A DNA stretch of 64,000 nucleotides from the NCBI RefSeq assembly GCF_900105655.1, contig NZ_LT629787.1, forward strand, positions 1,736,001-1,800,000, in the 5' to 3' direction. Positions 8,258 through 19,821 of the stretch are shown piece by piece. This DNA is from Halopseudomonas salegens. Lineage in GTDB: Bacteria > Pseudomonadota > Gammaproteobacteria > Pseudomonadales > Pseudomonadaceae. The notes under the pieces were generated by a model. It was not told the origin of the DNA. It did not search any database and worked only from the letters and a program-made list of their open reading frames with translations. The stretch's first letter is position 1. Every line of letters begins with the position of its first letter. The position numbers and the translations under genes were made by a program.

Positions 8258-9961
8258 ATGCGCACACTAACCAACAAATCCGGGTTCGCTCTGACCAGCC
8301 TGTCCGCAATCATCCTCAGCGCCGCCCTGACCGGCTGCCTGTCCGGCTCCGGCTCTTCCGGCTCGGATGCTCCTCCGGTTGACCCCTTGACCATATCAAC
8401 CCAGCAAGGTGACTTTTCCGGCATCAACCTGAACGGTGTCCGGGTCTTCCGCGGCATCCCCTATGCCCAACCACCTGTCAATGATTTGCGCTTTTCGGCC
8501 CCCCTCCCGGCCGAAAGCCATGACGGCGTCGTTGCTCTGTCAGAAGAATTCGGCAACATGTGCCCGCAGTCGGATATCAATACCGGAGCCGTTCAGGGTG
8601 ACGAGGACTGCCTGTTCCTCAACGTCTACGCGCCCGAACAAGCTGCCGGCTTACCGGTAATGGTCTGGATTCACGGTGGCGCTTTCGTATTTGGCAATGG
8701 AGGTGGCGAATATGACCCCACTCGCCTGGTGGAGGAAGACGTCATTGTCGTCACGCTCAATTATCGCCTCGGCCATCTTGGTTTTCTCGCCCACCCGGAG
8801 CTGGGTGACGGGGATGGCAACTTTGGTCTGATGGATCAACAGCTGGCACTGCAATGGGTCAAAGACAACATCGCCGCATTTGGCGGCGACCCGGATACCG
8901 TCACCATTTTTGGCGAATCAGCCGGTGGTCACAGCGTCATGAGCCATATTGTTTCTCCCAGTGCGCAGGAAAACGACCTGTTCCAGCGCGCCATCATCCA
9001 GAGCGGCTCCTATGCACAGGACCAGGTCCCGCTCGCCCAGGGCCAGCAGATTGGTCTGGGGGTTGAAGGTGCCGCCCGGGCAACCTTTGCCGACGTCTGC
9101 GCCGAACAGACTGCCGCAGATTGTTTGCGCGCGCTGACGCCCACGCAGGTCCTGGCTCTGCAGGGATCACAGTCCATACCAACGGCCGGCGGCAATTTCC
9201 TCCCCCGCTCGATTGCCCAAGGTCTTTCAAGCGGCCAGATTGACAACAATCTGGATATCATGATTGGCAACAATCAGGACGAAGGCACGCTCTTCGTTGC
9301 GCTGGACGAGCTGACCAACAACCTGACCTCTCTCGATGCCATGGGAATCGGCGAGTACCGCAACCGGGTAGCTGATTTCTTTGCGCCCTACCTGGCGGTA
9401 GTGCCCTTCGACGTTGAGCAGATTGGCGACGACTATCTCGCCCGCTATACAGGCAACCCGAGCCAGCTCTCCCTCGCCCTGTCAGCCATCTGGACTGATT
9501 TCATGTTCGCCTGCAACAGCCAGGCCCAGGCCGGCCTCTTTGCCGGGCAAAACATGAATACTTACCAGTACTGGTTCCGCGACACCAACGCACCCTGGAC
9601 TCTGGTGCCACCGGCAGTACCCGTGCCCAATGTCGGCAACGTCCCCATCAGCTTCCCGCTGGGGGCCACACACGCGGGTGAGATCCCCTATGTGCTCTAC
9701 CCGGAAAGCATCATGCAGGATCGCTATACCGGCAATGAAGCAGAGCTCGATGACCTGGCAGCCAACATGGTCACCTTCTGGACCCAGTTCGCCAAATACG
9801 GTGACCCGAATGCCAGTGACGGTGCAACCCTTGAGTGGCCGCAAGTCAGCAGTGGAGAAATCATGCAGCTCGATACACCGCAACTGGAAACGGTTAGCGC
9901 CTCCGAGTTTGCTGGATATCACTACTGTGGCTACTGGGCCAACCCACCCCTGACACTGTAA
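8258..9961 (+). CDS. Type B carboxylesterase, lipoprotein
   Basis: This is a 567-residue alpha/beta hydrolase of the carboxylesterase type B (cholinesterase-like) family, which hydrolyses carboxylic esters. The N-terminus carries a signal sequence ending LTGC, a lipobox, followed by a Gly/Ser-rich linker, so the enzyme is probably membrane-anchored in the periplasm or outer membrane. The oxyanion segment is WIHGGAFVFGNGGG. The nucleophile is in FGESAGGHSV, the acid is probably the Glu of NNQDEGTLF, and the His is in GATHAGEIPY. Eight-residue landmarks such as LNVYAPEQ and FRGIPYAQPP are typical. The ATG at 8258 follows AGGATAAG at suitable spacing, and the lipobox lies correctly only for this start. 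Substrate is unknown. A TetR regulator is encoded convergently. Confidence 0.92.
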   Translation: MRTLTNKSGFALTSLSAIILSAALTGCLSGSGSSGSDAPPVDPLTISTQQGDFSGINLNGVRVFRGIPYAQPPVNDLRFSAPLPAESHDGVVALSEEFGNMCPQSDINTGAVQGDEDCLFLNVYAPEQAAGLPVMVWIHGGAFVFGNGGGEYDPTRLVEEDVIVVTLNYRLGHLGFLAHPELGDGDGNFGLMDQQLALQWVKDNIAAFGGDPDTVTIFGESAGGHSVMSHIVSPSAQENDLFQRAIIQSGSYAQDQVPLAQGQQIGLGVEGAARATFADVCAEQTAADCLRALTPTQVLALQGSQSIPTAGGNFLPRSIAQGLSSGQIDNNLDIMIGNNQDEGTLFVALDELTNNLTSLDAMGIGEYRNRVADFFAPYLAVVPFDVEQIGDDYLARYTGNPSQLSLALSAIWTDFMFACNSQAQAGLFAGQNMNTYQYWFRDTNAPWTLVPPAVPVPNVGNVPISFPLGATHAGEIPYVLYPESIMQDRYTGNEAELDDLAANMVTFWTQFAKYGDPNASDGATLEWPQVSSGEIMQLDTPQLETVSASEFAGYHYCGYWANPPLTL

Positions 9962-9988
9962 TTGTCCGGGTGTCGGAATAGCCCCACA

Positions 9989-10019
9989 AAAAACGCCGGC
10001 CTGAAAGGCCGGCGTTTTT
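9989..10019. terminator. Bidirectional rho-independent terminator
   Basis: AAAAACGCCGGCC-tgaaa-GGCCGGCGTTTTT is a perfect stem with five As on one side and five Ts on the other. It can therefore end both the esterase transcript and the convergent TetR transcript. Confidence 0.93.
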
Positions 10020-10034
10020 GTATATCGATGCACC

Positions 10035-10661
10035 CTAATCCGTGCGCCGCTTGAAGCGGTTACCCATACGCACGCCGACATCAGTCAGAAATTGCATATA
10101 GCCTTCCTTGTCTTCAATAACCTCTTGCCAGAAGGGCGAGTGATACATCGCCATCGCCCCGTGCACCAGGGCCCAGGCAGCACAGTAATGGAAATAGGCC
10201 GGCACGTCTTCGAGCTTGCCTTCATCGATCCGCTGCTGGATAACCCCGGTGAGATGATTGAAATTTGAAGCGCGAATCTGGTGCAGTTTTTCCACCATGG
10301 CCGGCAGCTGGTGGCTTTTCACCAGCTTTTCTTCCAGACGGTCAAACAAGCGATAGCGCTCGGGATCACTCATGCGGAAGGCAAAATACTCTTTCGGCAA
10401 GGCAGCCTTGTCACGCTCGATAAGATTGGAATGCAACAGATCCGCCAGATCTCTCTCGTAATCCAGCATCAGGCGCAGAAATATTTCGGCCTTGGATTTG
10501 AAATGCTTGTAGATAGTCCCCTTGCCGATACCCACTTCATCGGCAATCATCTCAACGGTTACGCTGTCTTCACCATGCTGCAGAAACAGATTCAGTGCAG
10601 TATCAAGAATTTCCTGTTCCCGACGCCGGAACTCGCGTACTTTCCTGGATTCTTTTTGCAT
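10035..10661 (-). CDS. TetR family transcriptional regulator
   Basis: This is a 208-residue regulator. The N-terminal helix-turn-helix spans about residues 12-58 (ILDTALNLFLQHGEDSVTVEMIADEVGIGKGTIYKHFKSKAEIFLRL), with the GIGKGTIYKHF recognition helix typical of TetR proteins. The C-terminal ligand-binding region is helical, with AWALVHGAMAMYHSPFW near the dimer interface. The start at 10661 has GGAAGG just upstream; earlier in-frame codons lack this. It lies between the esterase (convergent) and the MaoC/acyl-CoA ligase fusion (same strand, upstream), so control of fatty acid or ester metabolism is a reasonable inference. The effector and targets are unknown. Confidence 0.9.
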   Translation of the reverse strand: MQKESRKVREFRRREQEILDTALNLFLQHGEDSVTVEMIADEVGIGKGTIYKHFKSKAEIFLRLMLDYERDLADLLHSNLIERDKAALPKEYFAFRMSDPERYRLFDRLEEKLVKSHQLPAMVEKLHQIRASNFNHLTGVIQQRIDEGKLEDVPAYFHYCAAWALVHGAMAMYHSPFWQEVIEDKEGYMQFLTDVGVRMGNRFKRRTD

Positions 10662-10808
10662 TGGCCTTCCCGGTTTAAAATCAGTATTCGGTCCAGTATA
10701 TGCCAGCTGATGAAGTCTATGAACATTTTCTGACCAGGCAGGCACAATATGTTCTTTTCAACAACAAAGCGTTGTAAATAGAGGCATAATGGCGACCGCG
10801 TTCGCGCC

Positions 10809-12806
10809 TCAGGATTGCTTGCTGCCGGCAAACACATGTTCGGCATCCAGACTCAACAACGCCCGGTCAGGCTTGCCGATGGACAGCAAGGGCAAGTCGG
10901 CACTCAATACCCAATGCCTTGGCAGCTGCTCAACCGGCAGCAACTCGGACAACGCGGCTTCCAGCTCAGCCGCGTCGACCTGAAAATTGACTGGAACCAC
11001 AAAGGCCACCCCCACGGCACCGCGTACCGCATCGCTGACCGATACCACAACAGCCTGCACCACTTGATCAAGTGATTCCAACGCCTCCTCGATCACCTCC
11101 GGCACCACCTCCTGCCCGACCGACAGAAAACGCCCGGCCAGGCGCCCCTGCAAACGCAGTGTTCCCGCCGCATCCGCTACTGCTAGGTCTCCTGAATGCA
11201 GCCAGCCATCCGGCGTCAACACCGCCTGGGTCGACTGCGGATCGCGCCAATAGGCCAACATGCGCCAGTCACGCGGCAACTGGATTTCACCCGCCGCCCC
11301 CTCGGGCACATCCAGCCCCAGCTCATCCACCAGGCGCGCCCGGATACCCGGCAATATCCGCCCGACCGACTCGCTCAGTTCAGGCGCTGCCAGCCCCGGT
11401 GGCGACAAGCTGCACAGAGAGACACCTTCACTGAGGCCATAGCCCCTTTGCACGATGGCACCGGTTTTCAGTAGACGCCGACACAGTTCAGTCCCCGGGC
11501 GCTCGGCAATCAATACAATACGCTGCAAGGCACTGAAATCGGAATGGGCCCAACGCTTGTCGGCCAGCAGACGAACACACCAGGCAGGCACCCCGATCAG
11601 AACGCTGATAGCCTCACCACTGATGGTCGCCAACACCTTGGCTGGTTTGTTGACAGGCTGAAACACCAGCTTCGCGCCAACCCATTGCGCCGCCGCACAG
11701 GTGTCCAGCAAACCGCTCAAATGGCCCATGGGCAAGTGGCACAGCATCCGGCTCCTGGCCGTCAGATCCAGCCCGCGGGAAATTTCCGCCGCCATGCGCA
11801 ACAGCGTCGCTTCGCTGTGCAATACCCCCTTGGGCTCACCACTCGAGCCAGGGGTGAACACCAGCAAACGCGCATCACGGGTATCCAGCAACGCGTTTTC
11901 CGGGTGAGGTGTTTGCGCCGCACGGCACTGTACAGCGGCAATCGCAGCGGCCAACTGCGGCAGCGCTACCTCTACCGTCGACCACTGCAACAAACCTGGT
12001 TGTTCGGTCAGTCGCGGCTCAGCCAGTAAATCCATAATCAATGCCGGATCAGCCTGGGCAATCTGAGTCGTCAAGGTTGTGTCCCGACCAGCCGGGTCCA
12101 GCGCCACATAGATGGCATCACAGGCGCAGCATGCCAGAAACAGCGCCCAGGGTTCTGGTCGCGGACTGGCCAACACCGCGACCCGGTCACCCGGCCGGAT
12201 ACCAGCCTGGCGCAACGCTGACGCCAGCTGCTGAACCTCGCGCCAGACCTGGTTATGCGTAAACGTCTGCTCAGCCAGCGTCCAGGCGGGTTTGTCCGGT
12301 CTGCTTGCGGCCAGCTGCTGCAGCACCTCGGTCCAGCGAGAAACGCCTGCTGTCGTCAGATTGCTGTTGATCGGTGCTGGAATGGGTTGCCGATAGAACA
12401 ACCAGTCTGCAGCCAGGACTACATTGCCCTGGTCATCCTCCAGCTCGACCGCCAGCTTCAAACGTATGCCTCCACGTGGATGCGGGGTCTTCTCTCGGCT
12501 ATTGACGCGAGCGCGAACTGCACGCCCGACAACCAGTGGATGCAGAAAACGCAAACGGTCAAAACCATAATTGAGTGAATGGTTGATGTCGTAGTGGTCA
12601 TCGTCACCAATGTCCTGACACAGCTGAATCAACAGCGCGACCTGCAAGAAGCCCTGCACGATAGCACCGCCATAAGGCATCTCTCGGGCGGCACGATCAT
12701 CGTCGCAATGCACCCATTCCGCAAAGCCATCGCCGGTCGTCAACGCATGCTGATTGACCATTTGCCGGGTCACGGTCAACCAACGGGATTGCTCGGGTGC
12801 GGCCAT
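10809..12806 (-). CDS. MaoC-like domain fused to acyl-CoA synthetase (AMP-binding) domain
   Basis: This 665-residue protein joins two domains. Residues 1 to about 140 form a hot-dog MaoC/NodN-like domain (TGDGFAEWVHCDDDRAAREM, then PYGGAIVQGFLQV), in which the His usual before the second Gly motif (HGF) is Gln. From about 155 on it is an ANL-superfamily adenylating enzyme: FTPGSSGEPKG nucleotide loop (Pro replaces the usual Ser), RGYGLSEG, GWLHSGDLA, LQGRLAGRFLSVG hinge, and the C-terminal catalytic Lys in LLSIGKPDR. It should activate an acyl or aryl acid with ATP. The ATG at 12806 has AAGGAGA seven bases upstream. I do not recognise the substrate. The arrangement of a dehydratase-like fold before a ligase in one chain is unusual. 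Confidence 0.85.
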   Translation of the reverse strand: MAAPEQSRWLTVTRQMVNQHALTTGDGFAEWVHCDDDRAAREMPYGGAIVQGFLQVALLIQLCQDIGDDDHYDINHSLNYGFDRLRFLHPLVVGRAVRARVNSREKTPHPRGGIRLKLAVELEDDQGNVVLAADWLFYRQPIPAPINSNLTTAGVSRWTEVLQQLAASRPDKPAWTLAEQTFTHNQVWREVQQLASALRQAGIRPGDRVAVLASPRPEPWALFLACCACDAIYVALDPAGRDTTLTTQIAQADPALIMDLLAEPRLTEQPGLLQWSTVEVALPQLAAAIAAVQCRAAQTPHPENALLDTRDARLLVFTPGSSGEPKGVLHSEATLLRMAAEISRGLDLTARSRMLCHLPMGHLSGLLDTCAAAQWVGAKLVFQPVNKPAKVLATISGEAISVLIGVPAWCVRLLADKRWAHSDFSALQRIVLIAERPGTELCRRLLKTGAIVQRGYGLSEGVSLCSLSPPGLAAPELSESVGRILPGIRARLVDELGLDVPEGAAGEIQLPRDWRMLAYWRDPQSTQAVLTPDGWLHSGDLAVADAAGTLRLQGRLAGRFLSVGQEVVPEVIEEALESLDQVVQAVVVSVSDAVRGAVGVAFVVPVNFQVDAAELEAALSELLPVEQLPRHWVLSADLPLLSIGKPDRALLSLDAEHVFAGSKQS

Positions 12807-13032
12807 TGCCGTTCTCCTTTTTGTTGTTGGCATTCAGAACCTGTTGCGGAACAAGCCTTCGCAACGGCATTGCCAGCCCCACAACCGGGCAACCAGCCTG
12901 CGACGGGAGCCTGACTGAGGAGCCCTGATTTTGGCACGCGAGGCCAAGGCATTCCTGATTCTGCTGTCACTATACTGAGAGCGAGTTACTGGCAATACCC
13001 CTATTGACCACAAGAATAATCCGGACTCAGCC

Positions 13033-14814
13033 ATGACATGTTTACGCACATTACTACTGGCCGCCAGCCTGCTCGCCAGCTTCGTCACCCAGGCCGACAC
13101 GCGCCCGAATATCCTGTTGATCCTCGCCGATGACATGGGGTTCAGCGACCCCGGCGCCTATGGTGGCGAAATCAGCACCCCCAACATCGACACACTGGCC
13201 GCCGAAGGCATGCAGTTCACCAACTTCAATGTGTCTGCCACCTGCTCTCCCACGCGCGGCATGCTGCTCACTGGCGTAACCAATCACAAGGTCGGCATGG
13301 GCAACATGCGGGAAATCATGGCCGACAACCAGAAAGGCCAACCCGGTTACGAAACCTGGCTGAATGATCAGGTTGTCACCCTGCCCACCCTGCTGCGTGA
13401 CCATGGTTACCGCACCTATATGGCCGGCAAATGGCATCTTGGTGACCGGCCACAAAGCCTGCCTGGCGCACGCGGCTTCGAGCAATCAGTGACTCTGCTG
13501 GAAAGCGGAGCCGACAACTGGGAAGCCAAACACTACCTGCCCGGCGGCAGCGCTACTTATCTGGAAAATGATCAACCGATCAGCCTGCCGGATGATTTCT
13601 ACTCTTCCACCTTTTTTACCGACAAGCTGATCGGCTACCTCGACGCTGATCGAGAACGCGACGAACCCTTCTTCGCTTACCTGTCATTTCAGGCAGTCCA
13701 TGCACCACACCATGCGCCTGAAGCGTTCATCGAGCGTTATGCCGGAAAATATGATCAGGGCTGGGACGAAATACGCCGCCAACGCTACGAGCGAATGACG
13801 GCCATGGGGGTAGTTCCTCGCGCCATTGATTCCGTGGTTTCCAGTGACTGGGGCACATTCTACGATGCCGAAACCATCGACTGGGATAGCCTGGACGATG
13901 AAGAACGTCGCTACCGTGCGCGACAAATGGAGGTCTATGCCGGCATGGCTGAAGCCATGGATCACAACATTGGTCGCGTGTTCGCTTATTTGCGCGAACA
14001 GGGTCAACTGGATAACACCCTGGTGATTTTTCTCAGTGACAACGGTGGTGAATCTACCGAGCTGGTGAATGTTGCACCGATGTTCTACCGCTGGCGTTAC
14101 AACCTCGAACGGGAGCAACTGGGCGCGCCCGGCAGTTACAGTGAATATGGTCCCGGCTGGGCCTATGCCTCCAACACACCGTTCTTTTCCTACAAGGGTT
14201 CACCCTTCAATGGCGGCATGCGCGTCCCCCTGCTGGTGCGCCAGCCTGGCCAGATAGCAGCCGGCGCGCAAACCAACGCCTTTGGCTACGTCACCGACAT
14301 CACCCCGACATTGCTCGAGCTGGCCGGCATTGAGCAACCCGATGGCCGCTACCAGGAACGTGAAGTGCACCGCATTATGGGTAAAAGCCTGTTGCCCTTG
14401 CTGCATGGTGAAACCGAACGCATCCACGGCCCTGAAGATATAACCGTGTACGAACTGGCGGGAGGCATTGCAGTATGGCAAGGGGATTACAAGCTGGTCG
14501 TCGCGTCCGAAGCGATCAACAATCGCCAGGGACTGTTGCTTTTCAACCTGGCCGACGACCCCTTTGAACGCAACAATCTGGCCGCCAGCAACCCCGAGTT
14601 GACGGCGACCATGTACCAGTATTACCGCGATTACGTCGCAGCCAACAACCTGGTCGAAGTGCCGGCAGACTACGATGCCTGGCAACAGTTGCGCAGCAAC
14701 GGTCGCGAGCAGCTTATCGCTCGTCACCGGATGTCCTTGCTTTTTGCCGGCATACTGGTTCTGTCACTGGCGGGTGCACTGATCTTCTGGCTGATCAACC
14801 GTCTACGCAGTTAG
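13033..14814 (+). CDS. Sulfatase (arylsulfatase family) with C-terminal membrane helix
   Basis: This 593-residue exported enzyme hydrolyses sulfate esters. A signal peptide occupies residues 1-21 (cleavage likely after TQA). Metal ligands start in ILLILADDMGF, and the formylglycine signature is CSPTRGMLLTG, in which Cys is converted to formylglycine by a maturase (anaerobic-type or FGE). Further landmarks are GKWHLGD, the His pair of FQAVHAPHH and FLSDNGGEST. The last 25 or so residues form a hydrophobic helix (about SLLFAGILVLSLAGALIFWL) plus a positive tail, which would anchor the protein in the inner membrane facing the periplasm. No sulfatase-maturase gene is in the window. It is divergent from the MaoC/ligase gene, 226 bases apart. 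Confidence 0.93.
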   Translation: MTCLRTLLLAASLLASFVTQADTRPNILLILADDMGFSDPGAYGGEISTPNIDTLAAEGMQFTNFNVSATCSPTRGMLLTGVTNHKVGMGNMREIMADNQKGQPGYETWLNDQVVTLPTLLRDHGYRTYMAGKWHLGDRPQSLPGARGFEQSVTLLESGADNWEAKHYLPGGSATYLENDQPISLPDDFYSSTFFTDKLIGYLDADRERDEPFFAYLSFQAVHAPHHAPEAFIERYAGKYDQGWDEIRRQRYERMTAMGVVPRAIDSVVSSDWGTFYDAETIDWDSLDDEERRYRARQMEVYAGMAEAMDHNIGRVFAYLREQGQLDNTLVIFLSDNGGESTELVNVAPMFYRWRYNLEREQLGAPGSYSEYGPGWAYASNTPFFSYKGSPFNGGMRVPLLVRQPGQIAAGAQTNAFGYVTDITPTLLELAGIEQPDGRYQEREVHRIMGKSLLPLLHGETERIHGPEDITVYELAGGIAVWQGDYKLVVASEAINNRQGLLLFNLADDPFERNNLAASNPELTATMYQYYRDYVAANNLVEVPADYDAWQQLRSNGREQLIARHRMSLLFAGILVLSLAGALIFWLINRLRS

Positions 14815-14927
14815 GGAACCCCTGAAAAACGCAGTTTGCGCGATGTAAACGAGCAGTGTGATCGGGCTCGCGCACAAGGATGTTTTCAACGCCGCTGCTG
14901 CAACCCGGGTAGTTCTGCAGAGGTGCC

Positions 14928-16760
14928 TCAGTCGTCCGTTTTGGCCTGATACATGGCGCGGTCAGCGACATTGAACAGGGCGTCGCTGTCGCCGGCATCA
15001 TCGGGAAACAAGGCCTGACCGATACTGACGCCCACTGCAGCCTGCTGGCCATCCGGCAAATCCACCACGGTAGTCACCAGCCGCTGGAGCTTGTCGTGCA
15101 AGGCCGGCAGGCTGGCGGGATCATCCACCTGCTCCACCAGTACGACAAACTCATCCCCCCCGACACGGGCAATGGTATCCGACTCCCGCAATCCGTCGCG
15201 AAGTCGCCCGGCTATCTGCCGCAACAACTCATCACCGGCGCTGTGCCCGAAGCGATCATTGACCAGCTTGAACTTGTCCAGATCCAGTACCAGCAGAGCA
15301 AAGGGCTTGCCCAGGCGCCGGGACCGTGCCATCGCACTCTGCAACCGATCCGCAAGCAACTTGCGATTGGCCAGGCCAGTCAGATCATCATGATTGGCCT
15401 GTTGCTCCAATTGCGCCTTGCTGAGCAACAGCTCGGCGTTGGCTTGTTCCAGGGCTTCGGTGCGATGCAATACCCGGGATTCCAGCACCTGCTCACTTTC
15501 GCGCAAGGCTGCGACCATACGACGATTTTCAACCAGCGCCTGCTGTTGCGCCTGGTCCTGAGCACGCTGAATGGCATTGATGCGATCGCCCAACGCCAGT
15601 GAGAGCAAGACCATTTCCAGACCTGAGCCGATCAACATGGCGTTGGTGGTCAACAGGTTGCTGGGGAAAAAGCCCAGATTGTGCAATGCGAGTATGACCA
15701 TGCCGATAAGCAAGGATACCCAGGCCAGCACAAAAAACCGCGCACCGGGACGCCCCTGATAGAAACTCACGGCGCCCAGCAACAAGGCTATCACCGCAAA
15801 AGTCAGCGCTGCCACGTTGACCGCCAGTGCAGCCAGGTAATACGACCAGAAGAGGGTACAGAAGAAAATAAACACGAAAACAACGCCCAGAGCAGGCATC
15901 AACCACTGCAACCGCAGGCTGCGCGGAGTCTGGCCGAGAAAACGCTGAACGAAAATACAGCCGAATATCCCGGCGGCTGACACCCCGCCCGTTGGCGACA
16001 AATGGGTCAACAGGGCGTTGTCAGGCCAGATAAACTGCCCGGTAAAACCTGCCAGCCCGGCCTGTCCGATTCCCAACAGCCCGACAAAAGCGACATAGGC
16101 CAGATACAGGGGCTCGCGCAAGGCCAGGAAAAGGAACAGGTTATACAGCATCATGCCCAGCAGCAGACCGTAATACAGGCTGAGCAGCGTATAAGTACCC
16201 TGATCATGCGACCAGATAGCATCCGGCTGCCAGAGCTTCAGCGGAATCGAAAGCGTACCCTGAGAGCGGGCACGGACAAACAGGCGGTATTCGGCATGGG
16301 ATGCCAGTTCCCACTCGACAATCAGATTGCGATGGGCAACCGGACGTTGATTGAACGCAACCAGATCACCGGTATGTTGCTGTTGAAAATCGCCATCCGG
16401 CCCGGCCAGATAAAAATCCAGCACATCCAGTGACGGGTGTGCGACTTCCAGCAGCCAGCGCGAAGGGATTCTGGATGTGGAGAAATCCAGCTGCAGCCAT
16501 ACCTCATCCCGGGTAATGCCGAAGTTGGTTCCCTGCCCCGCCATTAACGCTTGGAACCGGCCCTGCCGATACGACTCGCGGGCCTCGTCCAGAGTCAACG
16601 GGGTACCCGGATTACGCAACACCTTCACATGCGCCGACAGAGCCTGGCTCGGCACATCGTTCAGCGCAAGAGAGGCGCCCATAACAGCTGGCGTTAGCAG
16701 AATCGAGCTCAGCAGGCTCAGCCAGCAGAGCAGGCATCGCAACACAGGGTTTTTATGCAC
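14928..16760 (-). CDS. 7TMR-DISM sensor diguanylate cyclase
   Basis: This 610-residue membrane enzyme should make cyclic di-GMP. After a signal-like first helix comes a periplasmic 7TMR-DISMED2-type sensory domain (about residues 30-180, beta-rich and probably carbohydrate-binding by fold). Seven transmembrane helices follow (about 190-390), then a coiled-coil linker rich in Gln, Glu and Ala (about 395-455). The GGDEF domain covers about 455-608: DDLTGLANRK, LDLDKFKLVND and an intact VGGDEF active site. The RESD motif five residues before GGDEF is the RxxD inhibitory site, so product feedback is expected. Translation probably starts at a GTG (16760) that lacks an obvious Shine-Dalgarno. The gene is convergent with the sulfatase. 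Confidence 0.94.
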   Translation of the reverse strand: MHKNPVLRCLLCWLSLLSSILLTPAVMGASLALNDVPSQALSAHVKVLRNPGTPLTLDEARESYRQGRFQALMAGQGTNFGITRDEVWLQLDFSTSRIPSRWLLEVAHPSLDVLDFYLAGPDGDFQQQHTGDLVAFNQRPVAHRNLIVEWELASHAEYRLFVRARSQGTLSIPLKLWQPDAIWSHDQGTYTLLSLYYGLLLGMMLYNLFLFLALREPLYLAYVAFVGLLGIGQAGLAGFTGQFIWPDNALLTHLSPTGGVSAAGIFGCIFVQRFLGQTPRSLRLQWLMPALGVVFVFIFFCTLFWSYYLAALAVNVAALTFAVIALLLGAVSFYQGRPGARFFVLAWVSLLIGMVILALHNLGFFPSNLLTTNAMLIGSGLEMVLLSLALGDRINAIQRAQDQAQQQALVENRRMVAALRESEQVLESRVLHRTEALEQANAELLLSKAQLEQQANHDDLTGLANRKLLADRLQSAMARSRRLGKPFALLVLDLDKFKLVNDRFGHSAGDELLRQIAGRLRDGLRESDTIARVGGDEFVVLVEQVDDPASLPALHDKLQRLVTTVVDLPDGQQAAVGVSIGQALFPDDAGDSDALFNVADRAMYQAKTDD

Positions 16761-16847
16761 AGCGCTCAGAGGGCCACACTCCTTTGTAGATGTTATCAGG
16801 CATCTGAAGTGCTCTATATTAGCTCATGCCAGACGCCCCTATCGGGA

Positions 16848-18269
16848 TTATTGGGACAAAACACCCTGTTGCGAGCCAATAACCTGATCTGGAGCAAACC
16901 ACTTGAGTTTATCGTGCAGCTGTACAACTTCACCAACAATCAACAGGGTTGGCGGTTCAACCGTGGTATTGGCTACCAGCTCAGGCATGCTGGCCAGTGT
17001 GCCGATCAAGACTTTCTGATTGCTGGTTGTACCCTGCTGAATCAGTGCAATCGGAGTGTCCGGGCCACGTCCATGACTGATCAGCCCCTGGCAGATGTCC
17101 GCCAGCCCGACCAGTCCCATATAGAACACCAGCGTCTGCCCCGGTGCTACCAGGTCACGCCAGGGTAGATCGGTCGTACCGTCTTTACGGTGGCCGGTGA
17201 CAAAACGCACCGAAAGCGCATGATCACGGTGGGTCAGTGGAATACCGGCATAGGCCGAGCAGCCATTGGCGGCAGTTATTCCGGGTACGACCTGAAACGG
17301 CACGCCATGCGCCGACAGCTCTTCGATCTCCTCACCACCGCGACCGAAAATAAACGGATCACCGCCTTTCAGCCGCAGCACACGCTTGCCCTCTTTGGCC
17401 AACCGGACCAACAGCTGGTTGATCTGTTCCTGGGGAACTGCGTGTTCGGAGCGTCGCTTGCCGACATAAATCCGCTCCGCATCGCGCCGGCACAGGTCAA
17501 TGATGGGGGTTGCAACCAGGCGGTCGTAGAGCACCACATCAGCTTGCTGCATCAGCCGCAAGGCGCGGAAAGTCAGCAAATCCGGATCGCCCGGCCCGGC
17601 ACCGACCAGGTAGACTTCACCCTGGTAATCCTGCCCGGCCTGCTGCTCCAGACGCTCGGCCAACAAGGTTTCCGCCTCTTGCTCCTGACCAGCAAAGACG
17701 CGCTCGGCTATATCGCCCTGAAACACATTTTCCCAGAACACCCGGCGCTGGTTGATGCCCGGAAAAGCGGCCTTGACCTTGCCTCGGAAACGCTTGGCCA
17801 ATTGCGCCAGGGTACCGTAAGTGTGCGGGAACAGGGTTTCGATACGGGCGCGAGTCAGACGGGCCAGCACCGGTGCATGACTGCCGCTGGAAATAGCGAT
17901 CATCAATGGCGAGCGGTCGACAATAGCCGGGAAAATCACTGTACACAGATCCGGTGCATCGACTGCATTGACGGGCAAGTTGCGCGCCTGGGCAGCCGCT
18001 GAGACATCTGCATTCAGACCATCATCATCGGTAGCGGCAATCACCAACACCACGTCATCGAGATCGCTGGCCTGATAGCCACGCTGAAAGCATTCGCCAC
18101 CACCCTCTTCAACCAGGGTTTTCAGCTGGCTTTCAATCTCAGGTGCAACCACCTTGAGGCGGGCACCCGCCTCGCTCAGCAGGCGGGATTTGCGCAAAGC
18201 AATTTCACCGCCCCCGATGACCAGCACCCAGCGGTGGTTCAGGTTATGAAACAGCGGTAAATAATCCAT
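16848..18269 (-). CDS. cysG: Siroheme synthase
   Basis: This 473-residue trifunctional enzyme converts uroporphyrinogen III to siroheme: two SAM-dependent methylations, NAD-dependent oxidation and ferrochelation. The N-terminal half (about 1-205) is the precorrin-2 dehydrogenase/ferrochelatase with [17 protein letters not shown] and [11 protein letters not shown]. The C-terminal half (about 215-460) is uroporphyrinogen methyltransferase with [36 protein letters not shown] and [22 protein letters not shown]. Its product is the cofactor of the CysI encoded at 3.5 kb. It lies 45 bases downstream of serS on the same strand, the order known from Pseudomonas. Confidence 0.96.
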   Translation of the reverse strand: MDYLPLFHNLNHRWVLVIGGGEIALRKSRLLSEAGARLKVVAPEIESQLKTLVEEGGGECFQRGYQASDLDDVVLVIAATDDDGLNADVSAAAQARNLPVNAVDAPDLCTVIFPAIVDRSPLMIAISSGSHAPVLARLTRARIETLFPHTYGTLAQLAKRFRGKVKAAFPGINQRRVFWENVFQGDIAERVFAGQEQEAETLLAERLEQQAGQDYQGEVYLVGAGPGDPDLLTFRALRLMQQADVVLYDRLVATPIIDLCRRDAERIYVGKRRSEHAVPQEQINQLLVRLAKEGKRVLRLKGGDPFIFGRGGEEIEELSAHGVPFQVVPGITAANGCSAYAGIPLTHRDHALSVRFVTGHRKDGTTDLPWRDLVAPGQTLVFYMGLVGLADICQGLISHGRGPDTPIALIQQGTTSNQKVLIGTLASMPELVANTTVEPPTLLIVGEVVQLHDKLKWFAPDQVIGSQQGVLSQ

Positions 18270-18314
18270 GGCGCTCTCAGTCGGTGTGTGTCGATAATCC
18301 GTACGGGAACAGCC

Positions 18315-19610
<1,296 letters not shown>

Positions 19611-19821
19611 CTAGAGGCGAATGTAAGGCCCATCCGGGGCCGCCAAAGCCGCACAGTATACCCGCTCTGCCCCCCAATCGCCCAGCCTGAAACGCCACCC
19701 ATGGACCGCCACGGCCTGCGGTCTCGCGGTGATGGCGGGGCCGAATACGACGTGCCCTGCCCTGAGGCCTCATGGCGAGAAGCGCAAAGACGCAGCAATC
19801 CACTCGGGCGGCAAATAAAAC

